This document shows, piece by piece, positions 46,560 through 57,799 of a DNA stretch of 64,000 nucleotides. Position 1 is the first letter of the stretch, and the number at the start of each line of letters is the position of its first letter. The position numbers and the translations under genes were made by a program. This DNA is from Antilocapra americana. Lineage: Eukaryota > Chordata > Mammalia > Artiodactyla > Antilocapridae. Location: assembly GCA_007570785.1 (NCBI GenBank), contig ML661885.1, positions 17,260,918 to 17,324,917 on the forward strand, given 5' to 3'. A model generated the notes under the pieces. It did not search any database. It was not told the origin of the DNA and worked only from the letters and a program-made list of their open reading frames with translations.

Positions 46560-46844
46560 CCTTGTGTTTAATACATAAGGAGACAGAATGCTCTCTATAC
46601 AGGAGAATTAGCTCATAACTTCTGATATTGTGTTGCTGTGAAAACCTTTGGTTTTTATCAAGATGGCCTTATGGAAAATGCATAGAGAATTAATTTTTTT
46701 TCTGTTTTTGTGATTCTCTTAACATTTCACGGGACATGAAGGTCTTTGAGGATGACCACCTCATGGGATGTAAACCTAGAAAGAGTGCTTTGTTGTCACA
46801 TAGGGATGCTTCTATTCCTGCCCAGATGTTTACTAAAAGGGGGA
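46560..46844. other. Single-copy DNA
   Basis: Nothing recognised. Confidence 0.5.
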
Positions 46845-47020
46845 CAAAAGCTGGGGCACTAGGGAAAGTTAACCTCTTTGAAGCCTAGTTTCCTTATTTT
46901 TGAAGTATATGTGATTATAACGTCTATCTCATAGAATGGATATAATGATTATATATGTTAATAATACATGCAAACATTTAAATCAATGCCTGAAATATAC
47001 TAGGTACCTGACATGTATTC
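46845..47020 (+). mobile_element. MIR SINE, sense
   Basis: gttaacctctttgaagccta, tctatctcatagaatggata, aatgcctgaaatatactag: MIR core and 3' part. Confidence 0.72.
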
Positions 47021-47143
47021 TGTGTTGCTGTTATTGTTGTGATAGAATGAGATAATTCATCTACAATGCTACTTGATTGTTGTTAATAAGTTAATTAATG
47101 TCACCCACTTTTATTGACCCTTTCTCTAAAGGAATTATACATA

Positions 47144-47360
47144 GGGGCTTCCCAGGTGGCTCAGCAGTAAAGAATCTACCTGCCAGTGCAGGAGCCACAG
47201 GAAATGTGGGTTCAATCCCTGGGTTGGGAAGATCCCACAAAGGAGGACATGGCAACCCACTCCAGTATTCCTGCTGGGAAAATTTCATGGACAGAGAAGC
47301 CTGGCAGGCTACAGTCCATGGAGTCGCAAAGAGTCAGACACATCAGTGACTGAGCACGCA
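47144..47360 (+). mobile_element. Bov-tA SINE, sense
   Basis: ggggcttcccaggtggctca head to gactgagcacgcatgc tail. A small deletion follows gggaagatccc. Confidence 0.94.
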
Positions 47361-47514
47361 TGCAAATTGCTTAAGACTTTGAGAGTTATGGTGGCCCCTG
47401 CACCCCTGGCCAACCCTTCTAGTAGGCCTCAGAGATCAGTGATGAATAAGAGACATAGTTCCTGAATTCATGAAGTGTTTAGATAAACAGTGTAGACAAG
47501 GAACATCCTGAGTA

Positions 47515-47715
47515 TATAGTTCAGTGGTTAAACATGGGTTGAGGAATTATCAAAACTTTAATGCAATTCTCAGTTTTGCCCTCTGCCAGCTGTGTATCCC
47601 TGTGTGTTGCTTAACATTTTTGTGCCTCAGTTTAAATAGTTGTAAAGTAAAAATAACAGTCTTTATTCTTAAAGTATATGTGGATTAATTCTTGTATTAC
47701 TTAAGTCAAGCATTT
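47515..47715 (+). mobile_element. MIR SINE, sense
   Basis: agttcagtggttaaacatgg, ccagctgtgtatccctgtgt, tgtgcctcagtttaaatagt: MIR order, strongly diverged. Confidence 0.72.
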
Positions 47716-48289
47716 TATTTGTTGAACATTTGACCCTTTCTCTGCACTCTATTTCAATATAGAAAAATCACATTTATATATGATAGTGAAAAATTGTTAA
47801 AGACATCTAGATAGTGAATTCCCATCTCATTTAAGAGTATCTACTGATACCACCATCTGGGTCTGGTAGTTTAGTATTTGTTAATATTTTTAATCTTTGA
47901 GTATTGTTCCTCTCAGCTTGGATACTGTGTTGTACTTTGCATGTGTTCTTGGTCAGATTATGGAATTTGTCCCAGTATTTTTTTTTCTTTTGCTTTTCTC
48001 ATTTCTGACATTATGGCTATAGTTTGCAAATAAAGTCTACATTTTAAATCTAAATGGAATGGAATTATATACACTGTACTAGATACCTGAAATAGGGGCA
48101 TAAATAAATCAGTGTCCCTACTCTCGAACACAGATAATCTACTTGGAAGACAAACACATATAACCATCTATAACATAGGGTGATAACTCTTGTATTAGTA
48201 TAGTAAATAGAAATACCATGGAAAATGGAAACACAAAAGATATATTTAGCTTGAATGTCCTAGAGAGATTTCATGGAAGAGTAAATGAT
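47716..48289. other. Single-copy DNA
   Basis: Nothing recognised. Confidence 0.5.
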
Positions 48290-48780
48290 TTTTCCGATTA
48301 GCTCTTGCTGAATAGAGAAGAATCAGAAAGGGGTTTGGGGCAGAGGAGATTACATTCGAAATAAGTGGAATGGCAAGAAATGAACTGGGGAAGGAGCACT
48401 GGGCCATTCTGACAATCATGAATGTGGATAACAAAAGTTTGAGCTGCGTCCTGTAGGTAATGGGGAGCATCAAAAGTCTATAAGTAGGTTGAGTTAGGAA
48501 AGCTTTCTGTCTCCTTTTTCTTTTTTAAAATTGATTGGCAACATTTTGGAGGCTGAGTCAAAGAGGCGCAGATAAGAGACAGGAGAATTGTAGGAAACTT
48601 TCTCAATTGCCCAATGGAAATGGAGCTATGAAGAGGATAAGGTAGACTTGAGAGATCTTTTGAAACTCTTTCAGTTGACTTTAAGAACTGTAGAATAAGG
48701 AAGATGAGACAGTATGAAGGATTGAAGCAGACCTTAAATCTTTAGGATTGTACAAGGAGCTTTGATTTGATCATGGTCAT
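48290..48780 (-). mobile_element. L2 LINE, antisense
   Basis: gagctgcgtcctgtaggtaa, ggcgcagataagagacagga and neighbouring G/A-rich blocks resemble antisense L2 ORF2. Highly decayed. Confidence 0.5.
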
Positions 48781-49039
48781 TATAGATTGGTAGTTTTTCA
48801 ACTATTAGAGTCCTAAAAATTGTCCATATTAAAAACCTAGCTTGTATGGCAGATGTAGACTTCATTTGGCCATTTGAGCAAGATTGTCAAGTACTTAGGA
48901 AGAAGATTGTCTCTCTAGTTCTGTTGTCTAGAAGATTTGTTTCTCTAGCAAAGGCGTTACTATTTTTAATCTGAATTTTTGCAGCAACCAACTGTTCTCC
49001 CTTCCTGGTTAGTCTTAACTCCAGTCATTTCTCATGATA

Positions 49040-49275
49040 GCAGTTTGAATGATATAGAGAAAACAGGTCTGACCATTGTCTTTTTTCTTCTACTTAAAAC
49101 CATTCATTAACTTCCTAATACCCTTACCATGAACTCCAAGTGTGTTTACATCACTAGACCCTGTGTGACTTGGTCTGTGATTTCCACTCCAAGCTTCATC
49201 TCTCTTTTCTTGACATCCCTTACTTTAATTTTTAGCTGCAATCACCGCCAACTGCTCTGAGGATGTAAAACCTTT
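49040..49275 (+). mobile_element. L2 LINE, sense
   Basis: cttaaaaccattcattaact, ccatgaactccaagtgtgtt and tgtgtgacttggtctgtgat match the L2 3' ORF region. Confidence 0.65.
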
Positions 49276-49304
49276 CTGCAAGCCCCTCCCAATTCCCTTA
49301 TCCT

Positions 49305-49474
49305 CTTTTTTTTTTTTAATTTTCTTTACTTTATTGTGTTGGTTTTCCCATACAATGACATGAAACCACCATGGGTTTACATATGCTCCCCCTCCAGAAC
49401 TCCCCTCCCTCCTCCCTCCCAACTCCCTCCCCCTGGGACATCTCAGTGCACCAGCCCCGAGCATCAATCCTGGC
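49305..49474 (-). mobile_element. Short L1 3'-end insertion, antisense
   Basis: Poly-T, then catacaatgacatgaaaccaccatgggttt-type 3' UTR and a C-rich tract. It is a more diverged version of the 8.8/56.4 kb stubs, ending at gcatcaatcctgg. No certain TSD. Confidence 0.85.
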
Positions 49475-50405
49475 AACCCCCTCCACCTCTCCCCAGCAAC
49501 TACCCATGTGATTTCTTTCCTTAGGGTTGCCTTTTCCAGAATATATAAATAGAATTCATATAGTATGAGTCTTTTTGTGCCTTTTTTCCCACTTCATGTA
49601 ATAATTTTGAGATTCATCCATCTTGTTATGCATATCCAGGAATAAAGGAGTAAAGCGTATTCCTTTTTAAAGAAACAGATTTATGAGGTACAGTTGGCAT
49701 AAACTGCACATATTTAAAGTGCACAATTTAAAAAGTTTTGATATGTGTATCTACCCATGAAATAATCACCTCAGTAAAGACAGTGAATACAGCCAACATC
49801 ACCAAATGTTTCTTTGAGCTCCTTCAGAAGCCCTCCCTCTTGTTCCTCCCTGTCCTCTGTCCTGAAGCAACCACTGATCTACTTTCTGCCTTTGCAAATT
49901 AGTTTTCATTTTCTAGACTTTCTCATCCATGGGATCATGAAGCATTCTTTTGTGTCTGCCTTCTTTCACTCAACGTAATTAGTTTGATATTTGTACATTT
50001 TGTTGCATCTATCAGCTGTTCATTCTTTTAAAAAATATTTTTAACTCAATGGCATAATATTATATGGCTATGCCACAATTTGTTTATTGATTCACCTATT
50101 GATGAACATCTGAACTGTTTCCAGTTTTTGGTTCTTACAAATAGAGCTGCTCTGAAGCTTCTTTTAAAAAGAGTCTGTGGGGATGTATGCTTTCATTTGT
50201 TTCATGTAATTAGCTAGCAGTATAATGGCTAGATGTTATGGAAAAACAGGTTTCCATAGTAGTTGTACCATTTTATGTTCCTATCAGTAATACTTGAGTT
50301 CCAGTGTCCTCACATCCTTACGAACACTTGGTATGATCAGTCTTTTAAGTTTAGGTATTCTGAATAGTATCTGATGAGATTTCGCTGTGGTTTCAATTTA
50401 CAGAT

Positions 50406-50586
50406 TGGGGGCAGGAGGAGAAGGAGACGACAGAGGATGAGATGGCTGGATGGCATTACCGACTTGATGGACATGGGTTTGTGTGGATTCCGGAAGTTGG
50501 TGATGGACAGGGAGGCCTGGCGTGCTGCAGTTCATGGGGTTGCAAAGAGTCAGACACGACTGAGTGACTGAACTGAACTGAACTGA
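50406..50586 (+). mobile_element. BovB 3'-end stub, sense
   Basis: aggagaaggagacgacagag through gcaaagagtcagacacgact to the (ACTGA)n tail (gaactgaactgaactga). A heavily 5'-truncated insertion within the old L1. The 65-codon frame 50374-50571 is its decayed ORF end. Confidence 0.92.
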
Positions 50587-50693
50587 TGACTAGTGATGCT
50601 GGGCATCTTTTCATGAGCTTAGGTACCATTAAACTGCTTTCTTTGGTGGTTCAAACCTATGCATCTGTGCCTCTTCTGCTCAGCCATCTTTTT

Positions 50694-50772
50694 GTTATTT
50701 TATTTATTTATTTTGACAGTGCTGCATGGCTTGTGGGATATTAGGTCCCCTATCAGGAAACAACCCCCCCAC
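50694..50772 (-). mobile_element. CHR SINE stub, antisense, exact 10-bp TSD
   Basis: (TTTA)n then ttgacagtgctgcatggctt ... taggtcccctatcagg, only about 80 bp. TSD ccatcttttt at 50684-50693 and 50773-50782. Confidence 0.88.
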
Positions 50773-50834
50773 CCATCTTTTTAAAATTGAACAGTTTGTC
50801 TTATTGAGTTGTAAGACTTCTATGTATAGTATAA

Positions 50835-51292
50835 CTGTAAGTCCTTCTTCAGATATGAGATTTTAAAATATCTCTATTATATGTTATATATATTATAATA
50901 TATATAAAAGTATATGAATTTACTTTTATACAAGGGATAGGATTTGACTTAAAGAAGAGAAGAATAAAGGATATTTTAGTCTTAAATAGGAATAGCATTG
51001 GTTTTGTGGTTTCATGAGGCTCCAGTGAAAGACAGAAAAAGATGGTAGAAAGTGAGTTCACAAAAGTAAGAAGAAACCTGAAACTAGAGGCTTTTTGATG
51101 TCATACTATGGCATTTAGACTCTGTGTGTTTGTGTGTGTGTGAGCACTAACATTAATAAATATCTGTACAATAACAATGTTGATAATACTTGAGCTTCAC
51201 AGTTTACAGAATTCTTTCATATGCAGAATTTATAATGTTTTCCTCTACATTATTTGTCTTGTGACAAATCTGAGAAGACACTGAGACTTGGA
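50835..51292. other. Single-copy DNA with TA- and GT-rich tracts
   Basis: TA-rich at 50876-50910 and a GT tract at 51123-51142. No gene. Confidence 0.5.
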
Positions 51293-51301
51293 GATAAGTG
51301 T

Positions 51302-51962
51302 TCAGTTCAGTTCAGTTGCTCAGTCGTGTCCGACTCTTTGCGACCCCATGAACTGCAGCACGCCAGGCCTCCCTGCCCATCACCAACTCCCAGAGTCTAC
51401 CCAAACCCATGTCCATAGAGTCGGTGATGCCATCCAGCCATCTCATCCCCTGTCATCCCCTTCTCCTCCTGCCCCCAATCCTTCCCAGCATCAGGGTCTT
51501 TTCCAAAGAGTCAACTCTTTGCATGAGGTGGCCAAAGTATTGGAGTTTCTGCTTCAACATCAGTCCTTCCAATGAATACCCAGGACTGATCTCCTTTAGG
51601 ATGGACTGGTTGGATGTCCTTGCAGTCCAAGGGACTCTCAAGAGTCTTCTCCAACACCACAGTTCAAAAGAATGAATTCTTCAGCACTCAGCCTTTTTCA
51701 CTGTCCAGCTCTCACATCCATACATGACTACTGGAAAAACCATAGCTTTGACTAGATGGACCTTTGTTGGCAAAGTAATGTCTCTGCTTTTCAATATGCT
51801 AGCCAGGTTGGCCATAACTTTCCTTCCCAAGGAGTAAGCATTTTTTGATTTCATGGCTGCAATCATCATCTGCAGTGATTTTGGAGCCCCCAAAAATAAA
51901 GTCTGACACTTTTCCACTGTTTCCCTATCTATTTCCCATGAAGTGATGGGACCAGATGCCAT
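51302..51962 (-). mobile_element. BovB LINE 3' end, antisense, exact 9-bp TSD
   Basis: (TCAGT)n 3' end, then about 660 bp into the RT C-terminal region, stopping at ggaccagatgccat. TSD gataagtgt at 51293-51301 and 51963-51971. Minus-strand frames 51453-51641 and 51681-51977 are clear BovB RT C-terminal pieces. Looks young. Confidence 0.95.
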
Positions 51963-51971
51963 GATAAGTGT

Positions 51972-52534
51972 ACACAATGATACACAATGTTAAATACAGA
52001 TTTTGGAGTTTTGAGCAAATGTTTTTTTGGCTTGTGTGTGTGTGTGCATTAAATGTGTGAAAGTGATAGTTGGGTTGATCTGCAGGGTCAGGAGAACACT
52101 TACATTGTTCAGTGTTCAGATAGGGAGGGACATTGTCCTGCTGAGCTCCCATAGATGGTACAATAGACCCTGGTAGAGGTTGGGGATTGTGTAATTGTAG
52201 TGTTACTACTTTGAAAATGACCATTCACAGTTACCATAGAATGATTTGACAAAATTACCAAAATCTCAGAGGATTTTCTAGATTCTGTGAATATTCTTTT
52301 ACTTGTCCTGATTATAACTGAATAAGGTGTTGCATTTGTCTTACATGTGTGTAATTTGCCAAGGGAAAAAAAACAGTCTAATTAAGGTCTTCACTTTTGA
52401 ATTTTAATTTTTTAGTTTCTCACGAGAACTTCAAAGATAATAGAACGCTATCAAACATAATCCTCTCATTCCATGTATTCTGTTCCCATTGCCCTGCTCA
52501 AGGCTTTGCCGTCTTTCCCTCTGCCACTCAGGTT
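51972..52534. other. Single-copy DNA
   Basis: GT tract at 52033-52048. No gene recognised. Confidence 0.5.
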
Positions 52535-53025
52535 TGGTGTCTTCTTCTGCCTTGTAGATGTCCATCTTCTCATTGTGTCATCACATGGTCTTCCCTTCCT
52601 GAGTGATGCTCTCTTAATCTCTTCTCATAAGGACACCAGTCATATTGGATTAATGGAGGATGCACCCATGGGAACTCATTTTATCCTAAGTACTCTTTAA
52701 AGGGGCTTCCTTGGTGGCTCAGACAGTAAAGAATCTGCCTGCAATGAGGGAGGCCCAGGTTCCATGTCTGGGTCAGGAAGATTCCCTGGAGAGGGGAATG
52801 GCAACCCACTCCAGTATTCTTGCCTGAAGAATTCCATGGACTGAAGAACCTGGCAGGCAGCAGTCCATGGGCTCACAAAGAGTTGGACAGGACTGAGTGA
52901 CTGACACTTTCACTTTCACTCTTTAAAGCTCCATCCCCAAATATAGTTATATTCTGAGATACTGGAAGTTGGGACTTATAAAGTTTGAGGGTTGAGAGAT
53001 ACAATTCAGTTCAAAGCAGTTGGGT
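52535..53025 (-). mobile_element. MaLR/MLT1-like LTR, antisense, split by a Bov-tA
   Basis: ccttgtagatgtccatcttc, ataaggacaccagtcatatt, then beyond the SINE atattctgagatactggaag, gggacttataaagtttgagg and acaattcagttcaaagca: the order of an antisense MaLR LTR. Confidence 0.75.
52703..52917 (+). mobile_element. Bov-tA SINE, sense, exact 11-bp TSD
   Basis: gggcttccttggtggctcag head to the CACTTTCACTTTC tail. TSD actctttaaag at 52692-52702 and 52918-52928. Removing the SINE rejoins the LTR. Confidence 0.97.
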
Positions 53026-54189
53026 AACAAAGTATTTAGTTTTATTACAATCGTAGATATTCAGATTTTCCTTAAGGCTCATGTATATTTTTGTTTTAAT
53101 CTCTAAATTAAATCAGCTAGTCCAAAACCCAAATCATTTATGTTAATCTCTAAAAAGCCTTCCTCGCTCTACACTTCCTCTCATCTATGCTCTCTGGTCC
53201 CTTAATATTTCCTCCCTTTTGAGCAGTCCCTTTGGCCAGGACAAATGGCACATATTGGAGTGACTTGAGGTAATATCTAGATTCAGTGTATAATATACAG
53301 AAAGAAAAATCTTCTCTGAATAATCTAGAGATAGGTTTGATATTTAAAAAAATATATTCCTGTATCTGTTTCATATGTTCATACTATTTCTCCATGTTGG
53401 CCTTTGAATAATGGGTATGTTTGGGTTAAGTAGCCATAGTGGGAAATCGTCTGGATGTGCATGTCTATGTCACCGAGATTAACAGAAGTCAAAGAACAAA
53501 GCCAAATTAAGCTGAATTCCAAAGCAGGGCAGATAACATGTTTAAAATTTTGGAAAAATATTTTAAATATATCTTTCATTCAGACTTATTACTCCTTGCT
53601 GAGTCTAGGACATTGTGTAGGCATTTATGCCTCACCTTAATTTGGTTACATAAAAGCATGAAAATTATACAGAAGTATAGACAATAATTCAGAGACTGTT
53701 AAACTGTGTATCTCTTGAGTTAATGGAAAAGAGACATACAGCAAAACACCACTCATGCTGATAGCAAAAGTGCCAGAATGTCAAACTAATTTTGAGGGAT
53801 GCTCTCAATGGTCCAGTCTCCTCTTCCCTGGTTGAAAGAGATAAACACATTCAGCCTTTCAGGTTCAAAGGGGCAGTTTCTGCATTTGAAGTTATGCATT
53901 AAGCAGATTGTTTCAGAATTTCTCAGATAGAGTCTGGACAACTCAGACTGCAGTAAAAGCTCTATGATTCACTCTCGCAAAACTTTAATTTCACTGACAG
54001 TATAACTGCAAATCATGGGCGTTTAGAACAGTGTGTTCACTACGGTGAGTCTATTTTAAAATTGTGAAAGATTAGTTGTGCTATGACTTTAGCCATCTTG
54101 CAATAAATATCTTAGGGATAGTCAGTTCATTGATTTACAGAAAATTATCTGTCCTGGCATGGTATGATGTGTATAAAGCACTTCAGTCA
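53026..54189. other. Single-copy DNA
   Basis: No gene or confident repeat. Confidence 0.5.
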
Positions 54190-54380
54190 GAGGGAGTTAG
54201 ATAGTAGACTGAGCTACTGAGTAACACTTGACAAGTTAAACTTTTTGTGCTTTATTTTGCCCATTTCTAATCTGGGATAATAAATCAACTATCATTGGGT
54301 TCCTGAGAATCTTAAATCAGACAACATATATAAGATACCACCCAGCACCATTTTCCGATATTTGTAAGTGACTTAATAAA
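54190..54380 (+). mobile_element. MIR SINE, sense
   Basis: actgagtaacacttgacaag, atctgggataataaatcaac, tgagaatcttaaatcagaca: MIR order. Confidence 0.75.
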
Positions 54381-54389
54381 TGGACATGT

Positions 54390-54445
54390 GTGGGTGCTAG
54401 GTTGCTTCAGTCATGTCAACTGTTTGCGAGTGGACTGTCATGGGT
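54390..54445 (-). mobile_element. Bov-tA end fragment, antisense
   Basis: gggtgctaggttgcttcagt catgtcaactgtttgcgagt: only the 3' tip of a Bov-tA, about 55 bp. Confidence 0.65.
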
Positions 54446-54840
54446 AGTCTTCTTAAAATGTGAATGGGAACACATCATCTCCCTGCTTAAACCCATCCAG
54501 TTGGTTTTCCATTGTACCAGAAATAATGTGCAGGTTCTTTTTTGTCCCTTTGAGGCTTTTGAAGTTCTGGGCTTCTCCTGTCTCTCTGTCTTACCTCTTG
54601 CAACTTTCTCTTACTCCTTGGGTTCTAGCCACATCCAGATTTTCTCAATTTTCAAGAAAATGTCAAGTTATTTTTCGTCTCAAGGCCTTTGCCTTTAGCA
54701 CTCAATACTCCTTCCAAACTCACATCCACCTCCCACACATTAACATCACATGACTGTCTTCGTTCTTTCCTTTTCAGTTTAAATTTCGCCTCCACAGACA
54801 GGTTTCTTGGAGTTTCCTCTGATTTGCAAACATGGCTTCT
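54446..54840 (+). mobile_element. L2 LINE 3' region, sense
   Basis: cacatcatctccctgcttaa, ccagttggttttccattgta, gttctagccacatccagatt, ctcaaggcctttgcctttag, cgcctccacagacaggtttc: the L2 3' ORF in order. Frames at 54390-54753 derive from it. Confidence 0.85.
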
Positions 54841-55230
54841 TTCATATTTATTGTTGATTGGGGATAATCAGTCAGTTCAGCTGGCTGGGAGGTCTTAGCA
54901 GCAGAAGCCTGAGTGGACATTGAAACAAAGGGTAAGACAAAAGGCTAGGAGAGCAAGAGAAGAAAGGCAATCTGGGTACTAAATATTAGATGAGGTTAAA
55001 AAAGAAGTCAAACATTATTCTATGTATAACTTGAAAACATATTTCATGACTTTTTTTTATTTGTATTAAGATATAATTATTACTAACGGCTAGAGTTTAG
55101 AATTCTAAACAGCACTCTGTGTAGAAATGTAACACAACCCCATGTGTACTATTAAAAGTTTCACCTTGCCACATTACAAGTAAATAGAAATAAGAGAGAG
55201 TAATTTTAATAACCTCTTTTATTAAACCCA
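54841..55230. other. Single-copy DNA
   Basis: Nothing recognised. Confidence 0.5.
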
Positions 55231-55365
55231 ACTTCCCAGGTGGCCCAGTGGGTAAAGAATCTGCCTGCAATACAAGAGACACAGGCAACAAGGGATGCAT
55301 CCTTAGGTTGGAAAGATCCCCTGGAGGAGGGCATGGCAACCCCAACAGAGCACGCATGCATGCAT
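55231..55365 (+). mobile_element. Bov-tA head fragment, sense
   Basis: acttcccaggtggcccagtg to ggagggcatggcaacccc, then a GCATGCATGC patch. The Bov-A 3' half is missing. Confidence 0.85.
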
Positions 55366-55699
55366 CCAAAGTATAATAATTTCAACATATACTCAATATA
55401 AATGTAAAAGGAGGTATAGTTTTCCTCGTTTTTCATAATAAGCCATTCATTTCTGATGCATTCTTTAAGCTTGTAGCACATCTCATTTCCCACTAGTCAC
55501 AGTTCAAGTGCTCAGTGACCACATGCTCCTTGGATGGTCAGTGTGTATTTAAAGGTTATTTAAAAGAGATTACCATCCATACTCCTCTTTCATCAGGTGG
55601 GAGGATTTTTTAATTTAATTTTGTGACAATCTAACTTTAAATGGTTGGCTTTGTTTGTTTGTTTTCCGTTTTTAGATTAGATACATCAGCTTTCTGTTT

Positions 55700-56149
55700 T
55701 CAAAGACTTCTTAATAAATTTATGAGCAAAAATTTTGTCTCTCCTTTCTGGAAACAACAAAACCTATCACTTCTCTCTTCATCGTGTTTGAAGAGAGGTA
55801 CAGTTGACAAGGGTTGGTTTACTCTGGAGAGCTGATGATGCTGCCAGATGCTCTGCTGCTTGTAAGATTTAATTGTGAAGCAGTTGACACAAGAATGGCA
55901 CATGTCAGGGATTGTCCAAGTGGAGCAGGCATCATTTTCACCCAAGAGCCAGTGGTCAACAGAGTACTGGGCTGCATCGCAGAGATGGTGGCTCAGTAGG
56001 TCCAGGGTGGCGTTGAGAATCTCCATTTCCAGGTGCTGCTTCTGCTGCAGCTGGTGGAGGCTATTACTGGCAGAGATCACTTTATCCTCCCCACCATCCT
56101 CTCCCCCTACCCATCCCGCCCCACAACTACCCTGAGCAACACTTTTCAT
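55700..56149 (-). pseudogene. Unidentified gene-like ORF, possible retrocopy fragment
   Basis: A 149-codon minus-strand frame starts at ATG 56147-56149 and runs to a TGA. The middle (about 55.87-56.07 kb) is G+C-richer than its surroundings, with codon use that looks coding (CTG, CAG, CAC) and a Gln/Leu-rich helical stretch (SLHQLQQKQHLEMEILNATL), then a Cys/His/Trp-containing part. The C-terminal third looks non-coding. An A-rich stretch (55653-55675 on the minus strand) lies just past the stop, as in a decayed poly-A tail. I do not recognise the protein family. It could be a processed-pseudogene fragment, a host exon, or chance. Confidence 0.3.
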
Positions 56150-56338
56150 TTCTTTCTAGGCTGGTGATGCCAACCCTGAAAACTTTCTGTTTGTGTGGAG
56201 GTGGTGGGGAAGGGCCTGGGGATGATGGTGGATGGAGGAGGCCACCTATCCATTCATAATAATGCTGTATTACACTTGAAGAAACAGTGGCAAAAAGAGC
56301 CCTAGAGGGGAGACAGGAGAGAACCAAAGACAGATTTC
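56150..56338. other. Single-copy DNA
   Basis: Purine-rich, with a G-rich patch (gtggaggtggtggggaaggg). Nothing else seen. Confidence 0.45.
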
Positions 56339-56353
56339 AAAAGGGAAACTCTT

Positions 56354-56485
56354 TTTTTTTTTTTTATTGTTTTTGCCATACATTGTCATGATATCACCAT
56401 GGGTTTACATATGCTTCCCCTCCGGAACCCCCTTCCCTCCCCCCTCCCCCCCGGGAAATCTCGCTGTACCAGCCCCGACCTAATT
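56354..56485 (-). mobile_element. 132-bp L1 3'-end insertion, antisense, exact 15-bp TSD
   Basis: Poly-T, ccatacattgtcatgatatc, polypyrimidine tract, stopping after caccagccccgac-type sequence. TSD aaaagggaaactctt at 56339-56353 and 56486-56500. A true extreme 5' truncation, in the same young subfamily as the 17.0 kb copy. Confidence 0.97.
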
Positions 56486-56500
56486 AAAAGGGAAACTCTT

Positions 56501-57044
56501 AATGCAACAGCACTAAGATCAGGGAGCAGCACAATCTATCTGTGACTGTTGCTTGTATTTACCTCTTTTGCTTTGAGAGGTGGGGAACAATATCTATCTT
56601 CTATGTGGAGATGATAGACTTTTACTGAAGCAATAATAATTCTGTTAGATGAATACTCAACCCAAAGTCAAATATTTTCCCCATTGTTTTTCTAGTCTTT
56701 CTAAGTTCCAAATCCTACATTAGCTTTGAGGCTCACATGGAAGTAGTACCATTATTTATTTGAAAAAAATAATACTAGTACTGTGTTATGTTGAATTTCT
56801 ACAAAGCTGCAATTGTTGTGTGAGTCAGACCACTGTGAATTCCAGGTAAAATTAGTGAAACTTCTGCGTGATGAGAAAAATTATTATCAAACTAAATATA
56901 ACCTTGATAAAGTATGAATTTGAAAAATAATTTAAAGGCTAAATTTATTTAAAAAATGAAGTGAAATTAATCTTGTCTCTTTATTCTCTGAAAACTTTAA
57001 TTTTTCTGTTGCATTTTTTAATCCTTACTGAGCTCTTTTTATTG
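56501..57044. other. Single-copy DNA
   Basis: A+T-rich; nothing recognised. Confidence 0.5.
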
Positions 57045-57142
57045 GCATGCATTGATCTAAATGCTTTGCCTGCATTAACTCATTTAGTCCTTGTGACAAC
57101 CTAATGATTCTGTTATTATTGGTCTTATTTTACAGATAGACA
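57045..57142 (-). mobile_element. MIR fragment, antisense
   Basis: ttgatctaaatgctttgcct, ttaactcatttagtccttgt, ttattttacagataga: antisense MIR 3' half. Confidence 0.82.
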
Positions 57143-57799
57143 TTACACACTCTGTTAGCAGGGATGATATTCTGAAATTCTTAATTGATGTGTTATATCC
57201 TCTCTCTTTGAGATTCAGCTGTCTTAATTTGTTCTTTTAAGACATGGTCCTCTCTTCCTTGATCTTCCCCCATTCTATTTATATCCAGCTACACATCCAA
57301 ATTTATATCCAACTACACATCCATTTGAATTTTTTTCCTGGAATTTTTTCTCTTTCACATCATTTAGTACTTTTACTTCCCTTTGTGTCTCCTCTATGCC
57401 ATTCAGCTTTCCCAAAAGTATAATTCGTCTTCTTTTTCCTTATATCTGTCCTTTAGTAACATTTTACCTTAATTAGTTCTGTAAACTCTTCAATATTTTT
57501 CTACTCACTCTTAATTATCAAAACAGGATAATAGCGACATTCAAGGAATTTTTTAAAATGAAATTCAAATCACCCATCAACTATTCAATGCATGCACATT
57601 ACTTTTTTGCATGTTAGTGTCCAGTTTCCTGTACATGTTTGTTTGTGGAGACACATACATTTTCTGTTTGCCCACCATGAGTGATCTGTGTTTGGATTTT
57701 TTCACTGATTAGTGGATTAATTTTTTTCTTCTTTTTAGAGCAGCTCTTAGAATTACCTTTGTAGTATCTCATAAAAATTGTTACTTTGAAATAACACAA
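57143..57799. other. Single-copy DNA
   Basis: Contains a short direct duplication (tatatccagctacacatcc and tatatccaactacacatcc, 57280-57322). No gene. Confidence 0.5.

Larger units (their letters stand above)
49475..50834 (-). mobile_element. Old L1M, antisense, with two later insertions
   Basis: ORF2-end/3' region in reverse: aaagtgcacaatttaaaaag, aagcaaccactgatctactt, ccagtttttggttcttacaa, ggttgcaaagag excluded, then tagtgatgctgggcatcttt and gttgtaagacttctatgtat. Interrupted by BovB (50406-50586) and CHR (50694-50772) insertions. Confidence 0.75.
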
